DNA of 64,000 bases from Paralichthys olivaceus. Lineage: Eukaryota > Chordata > Actinopteri > Pleuronectiformes > Paralichthyidae. The position numbers were made by a program, and so were the translations under genes. A model generated the notes under the pieces. That model did not search any database, was not told where the DNA came from, and was given only the letters and a program-made list of their open reading frames with translations. Below, piece after piece: positions 1 through 10,757 of the stretch (its first letter is position 1; each line of letters starts with the position of its first letter). The stretch spans positions 5,079,501 through 5,143,500 of the forward strand of contig NC_091099.1 in the NCBI RefSeq assembly GCF_024713975.1, written 5' to 3'.

Positions 1-789
1 AGGCCTTTTCTCCACATGGACACAGAATAAATCAGTTTATCTTTAGAAAATGAAGCTTTGTTGTTGATTTTCCTCTTTAGTTTGACCTTTTTTTGAAAGT
101 GACACAACATAACAAACCACTGAGCAACAGGCAGATGTTTGACATTTATTCAGAGAGAGGAACAATGATCAATTTAATGGTTTGTTCTATCCAAATCTTC
201 TAAGGGTTTTTAAAGCCGATGTTTTTCAAAAGACTTGCCTGATTAATGTAGATGATAAGAGACAGAAGGTCGGATTTCTTGAAGTTATTGAGGTTCAGCA
301 GAGAAAGGCATTTGCCTTTTAAAAATTCCTCTGAGACTAAATATGACAAATCTATTTGAGATAATTATCCCTAAAAAGTGATTCCAGGAAAAAAGAATAC
401 TGATAAAAATAATAACTGTATTCCGACCCACAAGAGACCTAGTAATTGTACTGCAGTCCACCAGATTTAGTCCAGTGAGCTACAGGCTGAATCTAAATCA
501 AGATAAACTACTGTCCCTTCTTCTCTGTCCAAGTGTCTGTTTTCCTGTTTCAGCCCAGTTTATCAAGACTATAGTTTATTACTGTTTTTTTGAAAACACC
601 ACAGAAAAAGCTTTCCTGACTTTCACATCACTTCACTTATGGTGTTGTCGGCAGGATCTGGAACTCAGTGCTGACAGTAAAGACCCTGCATGGTTAGAGT
701 TCGGCTTCAACCTCCCTGAATCTGGGAAGCTTCTGGTCTGGGACCAGTTAAAACAGTTTTAGTTGCAGGTTTGAAGTGTTTTAATCATT

Positions 790-1480
790 TTAAGTATAGA
801 CTTTAAAGGTGGATGACGCATCTCTACTTCCTCCCACTATCCAGAAATGAAGTCAATATATCCAGGACACAAACGCTGCCATCTTGCACATTTGGAGTCT
901 GCACAGTAGCGATTGGTAGTTTAAAGAAAGAATGAACAAATTCAAGCAGCGTGAATAAGTTTTACTCCATCGGGTGGATAGCTCACCCATGGAGATAGGG
1001 TGAGGCGTTCAGACATCCAGAGGGACCTTGGAGTTAAACCGTTGCTCCTTCATATCGAACGGGACCAGTTGAGTTGGTTCAGATATCTGGTTAGGAAGCC
1101 TCTTGAGGTTTACCAGGAATGCCCAAGCGGGAGTGAGAATTAGGGGTAGACCCAGACCTTGCTGTAGGGACTACATATCCCATCTGGCCCAGTAACACCT
1201 TGGGATCCCACAGGGAAGAGCTGGAAAGCATGACTAGGGAGAGGGACGTCTGGAATACCCTACTTGGCAAGCTACCTCTGTGACTCTGGCTCAGATAAGC
1301 AGAAGACATTGGATGGATGGACTCGCCGGAAACACTTGACTTTAAATCAGTGTGTTAAGATCAACATAAAATGACAGAATCCTCCATCTCTGAGAAAATT
1401 CTTTTGACGTGCGCTTCAACTTTTTATTTTGGTCCATGTCCCATCCACTAACATGGAAGAGGCCTTCATTAATGATCGTG
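790..1480 (+). repeat. Interspersed repeat family A, copy 1, split by a LINE tail
   Basis: The left part (about 790-945) shares recognisable phrases with positions 45715-45860, and with the reverse complement of 37060-37262. Examples are a stretch reading 'catcttgcacatttggag' and the preceding 'ctacttcctccca'. The right part (about 1365-1480) shares 'aaaatgacagaa' and 'ttggtccatgtcccatc' with 45934-45972. The two halves are contiguous at 45.7-46.0 kb but are separated here by a LINE-like insertion. This is a nested repeat of unknown class. Confidence 0.6.
985..1321 (+). mobile_element. 3' tail of a non-LTR retrotransposon (LINE), degenerate
   Basis: The sequence corresponds to the last part of a reverse-transcriptase ORF and 3' end very common in teleost genomes. 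I recognise the phrases for 'LLLHIE', 'QLSWFRYLVR', 'GIP' plus 'EELES', and a terminal 'ggatggatgga' simple repeat. It is a 5'-truncated, dead copy with no intact reading frame. The exact family (Rex/L2/RTE-like) cannot be set by eye. It appears to have inserted into repeat family A. Confidence 0.65.
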
Positions 1481-2719
1481 ACATATACACCCTGTCCTAC
1501 TCCAATCACTGTAGCTGTCTGTTAGGCTGACTCATCACCACTGAGCCCACCCCCATCATTGCTCATACCAGGCTACCTTTTGTTAGAAATGTTGCACTTG
1601 AAGAGGAGATATCTCTCCGCCATTCATCCAATGTCTATCCAATTCCATCCTCTTTTCTAGAAGTGTCGGACATGTCCACAAATGGCACCAGGATGATAAT
1701 TATTACAATTATGTATTGATTCAGCAGTAGCATTGTGGCATTGTGAGCGTCAGCTTTTCCCTGCATGATTGTGGGACTTCAGATGGGCTAATTGCAGCTA
1801 ACGCGACCAGCTGGGCTATTATCCATCGTCCCCCACATTTCTTTTCTCCCTCTCACCGAGGCACAATGCTGTTCACCTTTGTGGGGGTCATTAGACTCAT
1901 CCAGTTGATAAAGAGTAGAGGAAACACAAAATAAATGTCGTATTAATCGAATAATGTTGTGTAAATAGCCACGAAATTAGCATATCAGCTTGTAGCACAT
2001 GACTAGCCATACCCTCATAAATTCTGTGTATGTATGCAGACATATGCATAAAAGGGATAAACTGCCTGCTTATCACAAATTCTTTCTCCAGCAACCTGCA
2101 CACATCTCTTGGAAATATTTGCTATGGTGATATTTGATTTATTAACTTATTGGAAAAATGTAATTCAGTGGTCTCATGCTTCAGAAAAGGAAACTGCATC
2201 GGTGATGCTTCAGATACACTTTCTATACGATGTATATAATCAGTTGTGACTGATTGTCGCTTGTGATTAAGAGTAAATTGAATTCCTCAGCTTGAACATA
2301 CGTATACTGTTCATCCACATTATTTGCATTTTGATAGTAATATATATCTGATTAGAGCATTAAAGCATTGGCAGCAAAAACATCTTGTGTTTCTTTTCTC
2401 ATAAAACACAAAACCAGGTTCTTGAACATTGTGACACATGCATGGTTTACGTCAACATCGTAATGCGACTCCCTCCCTTTGCTAATGGAACATATTGTTT
2501 CTGCCATTGAATGTATTTATGAATGGACATGAAATCCAGGCTTTAGGAAATGAATGCATTTAAATAAACCTTTGACGCCTCCATACATGAGTGGTCCCAG
2601 TAATTGATATACTAGGAATCATACTGAATATTATGGAGTTTTAGAAATGGAGGTGACCAAGAGTCACAACAATATAAATGGGAAATAAAATCTCCCTCTC
2701 TCCCCCTCTCTCTCCCTCC

Positions 2720-2990
2720 CGAGCATCTGTGACTGGCGATGACTGTGATTGTTTTTGCATGTGTCAAAATACAGCTGCCAAGCGGAATGACTAATCACAA
2801 AGAGTGCTCCTCCAGTGCTTCTCCCTCATGTAATTTGACAGCGCTCGGTGGCATAAAGTGCTGCTGGGGTGGGCGAGTGGCTGAGGGACTCGATCCTCAG
2901 TGGTCACTGTCGGCTGCCGTCATCACGCCGGTGCCATGGTGGCCGCTGAGTACAGCTGTGTGACACGACGATGTCACCGCACATAACTAG
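2720..2990. other. Unique, GC-balanced block in AT-rich flank; possible conserved non-coding element
   Basis: The base composition and lack of simple repeats differ from the surrounding AT-rich DNA. A CT-rich tract (2690-2720) lies immediately before it. No splice-competent exon was found. Calling it a regulatory element is speculative and needs cross-species alignment. Confidence 0.2.
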
Positions 2991-4823
2991 CCAAAAGTCT
3001 GGCAGTTCTCCCACTCGTACTTTACAAACTGTTTTTAGTTTCGGTGTGTGAGTGTATCCTCACACCCGAGGGAACAAACCGTGTGAAAAAAGTCATTTAA
3101 AGTCGTGCCAATATGATTAAACAGGGAAAGTTGATTAATTTCTAAATTGTTTCCTTTCAAGTGTTGCACATCAGAACCCTCAAGAATTGAATTTGCCACA
3201 TCAAATTAAAATGTGATTGTGTATTTAAAAATCCCCACCAGTTCATCTCAAGAGCAATCAAAGACAGGCAGTTTTCTAAGCGATTCTTTGAAGCGTGTCT
3301 GCCACACAACCTCAGTGCTGCAGGCTACACATGCTGCACCTCTTTCTCTTGCTCTTTGTTTCTCGAGCAGCTTGTGCTTTTCTAAATGTCATATCTGATA
3401 ACTCTTGATTGTGGTCCGGATGCTCCCACATATCTACTGTGTGTGTCTTGTTGTATTTGCCCAGCAGGTTAAAAACTCACGAGTTGTTGTTCAACAACGA
3501 TTTCCATCAATCACTGTAAGTGGTCTGGGAACTAACTGGTCACAAAAAGCACAGATACATTTTTCTCTGACTCTCAGGCAAGAGAGAGTCACAGAAAAAA
3601 ACATGTTTTCTAGCACTTTTTTCGTTTGCTTTGAAAACAAGATATAGTCTCACAATGCATTTCCTTTTATCGATCACAAATCCAGCCACGATTCAGCATC
3701 TCTGATCTCCCCGTGTGCCCACAAACCTGTTGACGGTAAATAGTCTAAGCCCCATGTTTAACTCTCATCCAATCGCTGGCCCCGTGTTGGAGTCACAGAA
3801 ACAGCATAATGATGCTATAACACTGCCCATTCGCCCTCCAGCAGTGACACACAGCACTGAGGCTGGAGAGACTCCAAATTAGATTTACCTTCCCTTAATG
3901 GGCTCCTGTCACCCAGCAGCCTGCAGGGCCAAGCTATTGCAGGTCATGACGAACATCAAGCTGGAGCCTCAGATAAACCCCACCTGTGGTGCCACTGCAT
4001 GTTCTGACAAACACATGCTAACTATATTTGCTTGTTTATTTGTTCGTAATAATCATATTAACACGCTTATCTGGGAAAAATATTTAGGTGAACCTATACT
4101 GATTCACAGTTCTGTCACTGGTGAGGTTGTTGCTGTCTTTGTTGAATCTTCAGGACCCAGTTCGGCTAATATGACATTTTCTTGTCACTCTATAAACATC
4201 CAACTATGCCTCCCCCTGGAGGAACTGATCGTGGATGAAATCAGTGTCAAAATCTATGTAGTGCCTCCAAAGCCTGAGTATTATCCTACTAAATATGCAG
4301 TCTGGCTTTCTATTGAGAACAACCCTGTGATATTATGCCAGAGAAGAAAGAGGTGAATCATATGACAGTGAAAACTTGATTAATTCTTCGATTTGGAGTG
4401 AGTGTGTGCATGTGAAGTAGGTAAACTGCAGGATAGAGAAATATCAAATTATATTCAATTATCTTCTACTTAAGATAACGACTTGTGCACGCAATATGCA
4501 GATGTTGTCAGCGCATGATAAGAAAAGGGTGTCATGTTTCAGGACGTCTTCACACAGACAGTGACCCACCACTGATGGATAAAGCACCTGCAACTGAACC
4601 TGAGGATACAAAATCTAATTACAACATAACTCCTTTTCTTTTGAATAATAATCGGTATGTTTGCAAATTCTGAAAAGTTATCAAGCATTAAACTGGGTGT
4701 GACCTTGGCAGGAAATCCTTTCTACTTTTTTGTTGTCAATGTCAAAATTTGATACTGAAATTATTGGGAAAACATGAGTCACCAGTTATTTACATATTGT
4801 CAACACACACAAAAATCTGCCGT

Positions 4824-4851
4824 TGTGTGTGTGTGTGTGTGTGTGTGTGTG
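4824..4851 (+). repeat. (TG)n microsatellite
   Basis: About 14 uninterrupted TG units. Confidence 0.95.
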
Positions 4852-6727
4852 AGATAGTCTGTGTTACGGTTAGTTTTTTTTGCTGGTGGCTAAAAGGTTT
4901 AGCTGTCGTTGCAGAATCAGAATGACTGAGTGACGACAAACACACAAATAACAACAAGATGGCCTGATTGAAATTGCTTATTGGTGCGGATGAAGTTAAA
5001 TTGCGCTCAAATCGTGTAAAGCATGAACACAGAACCTGGGCCTGCCGTAAATTTGACGGATGGCTCTGCTGAATTTGTTACGCATGCAGGGGCCGTCTGT
5101 GGCAGCCACCTCAGATGAGATTTGGTAGTTCCGCTTGCCATTCTTCATCCCACCCCCCATAAAACCTGAGACCTCCTCCTATGAATAATGACTGCAGCTG
5201 TGTCAATCCGGCGGCTAGCCTCGTGTGTTTGAGCGCTTGCTTGAGCGCCTTATTTTGATGGGTTTTTAAAGTCAATGTGTGTGTCTGTCTGATTATGGTG
5301 TACAGATAGACCATTACCCATGCGTTAGGAGGAGAGGGGCTTAATGGACGACAGAGGATGCAGGGGCAGGGTGGCTCGTAAACACCGGCCCTGACGTCCC
5401 GGACATATCAATACTGCCATCTGGGGAGTTTGGCCACTTCATTCACAAAACCAATACCCCAGTGTGATGAGAAGTGCCAGCGGAGACGCTGTTGCCACGT
5501 GTCCAATCAACGGAGAGACAAGAGCTATCATGACATCCGCTTTCAGGAGGAGGTCAATTCTTTTACTTCTCCTGATGTGTGTGCTTGTGTTTGTATGAGT
5601 GAAACAAGTGAGAAACAAGGACACAAAAGACAGAGACGATAAATTACAACATGACGACAGCATCTTGGCAGAATTTAAACATTTCTGATTCCAGATTAAA
5701 CCCAACATAGGCAAGGAAATGTGCATTTTTCTTTCAAAAGCCGACAAAATATTGATTTTCAAAGGTCTTTTAAATGATAAACAGAGTCTGTCTGGGCCAC
5801 CCATTTCCACCTTCAAGCAATCAATGCTGAGAAACTGACGAATCAATGTGTGAAAATGTGAAGTTACAAAGGGATTTCTATTCACCACCACGAGGTACCT
5901 GTACAAGCATGTATCTGGCACAAGGCGAGAAGACAACCTCGTCGCCAGAGGGTTACACAGCCCAGACCGAAACTGACAACCAAACACACCTTTGTAAGTT
6001 TTGGAAACAAACCAGCGCAACCAGAAGTCACTTATTGGAAAGATTCAAGTCTGTGTAGAGTGAGCACTGACTAAATGTGTGTTTTTCTTTTTAATTTTAA
6101 GATCCACAAGTGAACGTCAGCATCCAGCAGCAAATGAGAGGAAAAAAAAGGGGAAAAACAAGGAAAATCCCGATAGGATTCAAAAACGTCTTTCTGATTT
6201 CTCTTGTTTTAACAACCTGGTACTCAAGACAATAAATGATGTATTATTGAACACGTGAATCAATCAATGCATTTCACCTCTGAGCCCTCACTCTGTCTGT
6301 ATTGCTTCTTCAGTGACTCACAGACATGATATTTATTGTACAGAGAGTGTTTGAAGGTCTGGTCGGCCAATCTGACAGACATGTGATAGGAATTGATCTT
6401 GTGTCCTTGATGTGTACAGAGCAAACACTTGCACTATCATACAATAGGAGGTTGTAATCTTGGAGTTGACTTGCCGCTGGGCTGAGGCTTTAAAGTAGAG
6501 CTTTGTGTGAGGGCTGCAGGTGCAGCTATTGTCTTAACCACATCACAGTCACTTTCAACAAAGACTCTATAATAAAAGAGGGTTGCAAAACTCGAAAAGT
6601 CAAAAACACAAATTAGAAGTCATTTATATTCTTCTATGTATTTGTATTGACTCAAAGATCCATGTTAGATCGAGGTGATTGTGCACAATGAGCTTCTCTG
6701 CACATTTAGACAGATACTTCCTGGCTC

Positions 6728-6864
6728 TAGCTCAGGAGGGGGGGCACATACAGTAGATGCACTGTACGGATGTGTGTGTAAATCGGTGAATAGCAAAACT
6801 CTAATATGAAGCACTTTGAGTGGTCACTGGAAAAGTGTTGTATAAATACAGAACATTTACCATT
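6728..6864 (+). repeat. Short interspersed repeat (fish SINE-like tail)
   Basis: The 3' portion reads as 'gcactttgagtggtcactgg' followed by an 'aagtgttgtataaatacag' phrase and 'catttacca'. This is a degenerate form of a dispersed motif widespread in fish genomes. A short 'ggtgaatagcaaaactctaa' segment precedes it. The family is not assigned. Confidence 0.5.
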
Positions 6865-9069
6865 TGTTTCTAGGTCTCTGGATCATCCCAAATGCTACAC
6901 AATCACAATTGATTTCCTCTGTGAGTACAGACCCTTCTGGTAAATGTCACACTGTGACAGCCACAAAGCCTGGTCACCACGATCAGACCCTGAGGGGCCC
7001 CGGTGCTGTCACTTCCTCTCAAGTGTGTAGCCTACATCATGGTTGATAGCAAACACAATTTTAGCGTTTTATATGTCTGGTACTCCATGTACTGTTCCTG
7101 CAAAAAGCACATTTCCAACAGGAAAAAAAGTTAATGGTGGATCAGTATAATTGGTGGTAGAGATTGTTGCTGATTTACTCTTGTGATACGCTCTGGGCCC
7201 TCAGGACAGAATAGAAATAGAAATAAAGTAAACTTTGTATGGGATGTAAAAAGGCTGTGGATCGTCTTATTTGAGATGTGATTCCAAATGACGGGAGTAG
7301 AAAAGCAAATGAGTGTGTCCATTTGTGGATGGTGACAGAAAATGACTCAAAGCTATGACTACTTTCCATTTTGAAACATTTCTGTCACACACATTTAAAA
7401 TCTCCCTCTGCGTCGTCTCTCAGATCCAATAAAAACAGTGATGTTATGTGACAAAGCAGGTAAATGATAGCTCTGTCCTACTGTCTAATTCATGCAAACA
7501 CTAACTGCCAGTGCTCGCTGACCCCTCTCTTCAAATATGGCTTTTTGTTAATTAATTGCATGTTGTGTCACAATACAGAAAATGTTTAACTGTTTTCTAG
7601 TGTGGAATAAAATCAAGCATTTTGGTCATCTATATTAATTATCATCATCTTGACGACATGTAAGCAAAATCATTCATCATCAGTTTTTGACTGGGTCAGC
7701 CCCAAATTATTTTTCTCTTACTGTTTTCTTGTATTTTCCAATTTTTTAAAGAGGTTTGAACATTACTCACATCAACTCTAAAGCAGCCCATCCAACCATT
7801 TCTTAAACCCACATTAATATGCATTACATTACTAAGAGCAGGGTCAGCAAGTCTTAATGCAGAGACTAGGTTTTCTTTTTATTTGTTAAAAAGTTAATTG
7901 TTAAGCTATAAAATATCCAGCCTGAATTACATTTCTTTGTCATAATTGTTTGATAATAATGTATATATACATTTCAAATACCAATATAATGTCTTATGTA
8001 ATGGAATTGGAAATGTTTTACTACCTATGGTATCAGTATCAGCCCCCAAGGCTCTAATTAGTAAACCCCCTTTTTAGATCTTTCAGTGCATTTTGATTAA
8101 TCACAAACTAATCCATGATTTTGGAATTAAATTAGTAAACTGTGGGCCCCAGTGAATTAAGGGAAATACCAATAGAGGTAAAACTATAGACTGTACAAAC
8201 CACATTATACAATTCATTTGATGGAGTTGTTCCGGAGGAAAGAACCTGTTTTAAATGTGTTATAGAAGCTCAAATAAATGCTGAATGAACGTATGTATGT
8301 ATGAATGTAAATTATATTAAATTTGTCTGTAAAAAAGATTAAAACTTTTGAAGTTGTAGATGTTATTTAGTATGTTTGTTTGTAATATTTCAGTTTTGTT
8401 TTGATAGTGACAATTTTCCAGCACAGTGGCATAAGACAGTGTAAATAAGCAAATGCCCAAATCCTCATACAATTATATCAAGACACTACTCGGCTAAGGG
8501 GGTATAGGTCTTATGAGTTTTGTATAAATTATATTCCTCACTCTTAAATCACAGATCTGTGAGGACAGGTTTGGACAATCAGACAATCAGATATTGACTT
8601 ATTTACATTTCTAAAACAATGTCTGAGAACCTCTTTTCCTGCACAGATAGTCAGTGTTTCCTGTGAAACACAGGTGTATGAAGCCCTCTTGTGGTCTAAA
8701 CAATAAGCACTTACAACATGCATCAATAGACAAATCCACTTCAAGTGGTAGTTTGAATCCCATACAATAACAATACATATTTCTCTTATTGCAACTCACC
8801 CACCCTAAATCTAACAAAGCTTTAAAATGTAATGAAACAGATTCAGAGCCAAACGAATTACACCTAATATGGCTCATGTAGATATGACTTAACTTATGAA
8901 AATATTTTATTATGTATAATTTTCAAAGGCTATGTAAACTAACTATTCCAAGGGTCATACATGAGGGGTCCCCAGAATATTTCCATCTAGTGGGGGGGGG
9001 GGCTTTGCCGAGAAGAAATTGAGAACCTCTGGTCGAGTTCTGATGACAAAAGAAAAAGTTTTGAGATTT

Positions 9070-9572
9070 TATAAATAGAAATTCAGACTTTATTATTATT
9101 GTTGATTATGATTGTAATCATAATAGACTCAATTATGATAACGCTGATTATTTTTTTCATATGTGTTTATTTGACTATTATTATGTTTATGTGTATGTTA
9201 TTATTATTTATTTGAATACGATTATGCTTATGGTTATAGCTATTGTTGTTATTACTTATTGTTAGTATTATTGTTATGGCTGTTGTTATTATGGTTACAC
9301 TTATTATTACCATTACTGGTTATGGTTATGTATATGTTTATGATTATTCTTCTTATTATAATGTATTTGAATATGATTATGATCATGGTTATGTTTATTT
9401 TCATTTTACAGTAATTACCATAATTTGTTATGGTTATAATTCGTATTATTGTTGTTATTATTACTTTGTGTTATTAGTATTCTTATGGTTGTTGGGATTA
9501 TGATCATGGTTATACTTATTATAACCATTATTGATTATGGTTATAACTCTTATTACTGTTGTTGTTGATGTG
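9070..9572 (+). repeat. TTA/TTG/TAT-rich cryptic repeat tract
   Basis: About 500 bp is built from irregular repeats of trinucleotide-like words (tta, ttg, tat, atg) with the recurring phrase 'ttatggttat'. Open frames through it are tyrosine/valine-rich artefacts of the repeat. It ends about 70 bp before the CpG-rich promoter of nap1l4, which makes a sharp AT-to-GC boundary. Confidence 0.8.
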
Positions 9573-9639
9573 ACAGGGCAGAGCTGACTGATCAACCCTG
9601 TGTTTGTGTCCTCGGTGATTTTTTTTTTTTTTTTTTGCG

Positions 9640-10420
9640 TCGCGGTACTTGAACGCAGCACCGTGCCCTCCTTCCGCGGCTGACCAATCGGAGGCCTGGA
9701 TGCTGCGGCGCGTGCGTCGGTCGCGCGTGGTGTGTGAAGCGGAGACGCGTGAGCAGCAGAGTTCCGCTCAGCAGAGGTGAGAGCTCCGCCTGACCCAACC
9801 CGCAGCCAGCTCACTAACCCGGCCGCTTGTGCTGCTGTCGGGACCCAAATCACGAACCTCGCGACCCGTCCGCGTGTTCCGACCGGCCGCCGCCGAGCTG
9901 TCTCCCCCGACACTCTGCTCTCCAAACGCTGCCAACCCCGCGAGCTAACGGCAGCTAGCCGACACTAGCTCGTTAACGCGGCTAGCAGCGGGCTAACAGC
10001 CGTCAAGCTAACGGCTCGCTTTAAACCGACAAAACCCCCGGAGCGCAGCGTTCGGTGCCTCGGACGTCCGTGCGACTCATTTGTTTCAAATGTCTCCTGT
10101 GCGCAGCGGGGACACGGTCGACGCTGAGCGTTAAAACCTCCATTGTCGCTGTTAGCTTTGAGCATTGTTCATAGCACGTTGTCTCGTAATTTTTTTTTTT
10201 GCTAGCTAGCCCGGCTAGCTGCTGTCAGATCGTCGGTGCCGCCCATACTGGGTGGGAATCGGGGCGAGCTTTGTCGGTGAGACGACGTTGGCGAGCGGAG
10301 TCATGAGCTGTTGTGTTGCTAGTGGTCCCTGGTTGCTGTCACGGGCGGCGACGGCCGTTTTTACCCACTTTTAACGGAGGGGGTGATGCTACGTTTACTA
10401 GCCCAGCTGCCATTAGCACG
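9640..10420. promoter_or_regulatory. nap1l4: CpG-island promoter of nap1l4
   Basis: CpG dinucleotides become dense abruptly from about 9640 and fade after about 10420, in contrast to the AT-rich tract just upstream. A poly-T run precedes it. No TATA box is apparent, which fits a housekeeping promoter. The segment 9940-10220 carries many GCTAGC/GCTAAC words within intron 1. Transcription probably starts around 9690-9740, inferred from the exon 1 donor site at 9777. Confidence 0.75.
9700..9776 (+). other. nap1l4: nap1l4 exon 1, 5' UTR (start approximate)
   Basis: A good donor, CAGAG|gtgaga, has its GT at 9777-9778 inside the CpG island. The next acceptor (..ttttaacag) ends at 10735 and leads into the exon that bears the start codon. 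The 5' end is an estimate because no transcript evidence is available. Confidence 0.5.
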
Positions 10421-10757
10421 TCAGTGCGTCATCGGCCTGCGCTTGCTCAACACCAGTGTCACTGCTGATCGGTTGTTCTCACACTCGCTTCAGCTTGTGC
10501 TTAAAATGAAATCATTGCCCCTTACATGTAATTGATCGCTGATGATTTGTGGTAATGTCGTGATGAAAGGCCCCTTTGTGAAAATGGCATCTAGCGAAAA
10601 TACAAACCGGAGCTCGCCGATCAAATAAAATCGACATTCACGTCGCAGATGAATTCCTCTGTATCTGCAGTAACTCAATGTCTGTCTTGACCCATAATAA
10701 CTATGTGACTAATGTAATTGATCTGCTTTTAACAGAGGAAGGAGTTACCACTCGGTA

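Larger units (their letters stand above)
1..9640. other. Upstream intergenic region, no gene recognised
   Basis: No exon with splice sites and family similarity could be assembled here on either strand. The longest open frames (positions 3898-4356 on + and 5439-6020 on -) resemble no family I know and lack supporting structure. The region holds a LINE 3' tail nested in another repeat (about 0.79-1.48 kb), a GT microsatellite (4.82 kb), a short interspersed repeat (6.73-6.86 kb) and a TTA/TTG-rich tract (9.07-9.57 kb). The remainder is AT-rich unique-looking sequence in which I see nothing specific. Confidence 0.6.

Noticed and set aside
3898..4356. 152-codon open frame on the plus strand
   Set aside because: It has no family resemblance and unremarkable composition, with no start context, promoter or poly(A) signal. 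Chance is the simpler explanation.
5439..6020. 193-codon open frame on the minus strand
   Set aside because: It has no recognisable domain, overlaps another open frame on +, and has no CpG promoter or splice support. This length is expected by chance a few times in 64 kb of vertebrate DNA.
9243..9503. Tyrosine/valine-rich open frame
   Set aside because: It is a direct translation of the TTA/TTG-rich tract and does not look like a protein-coding gene.
9461..9925. 154-codon minus-strand open frame over the nap1l4 promoter
   Set aside because: It bridges the AT-rich tract, a poly-T/Lys run and the CpG island. It is a composition artefact antisense to exon 1.
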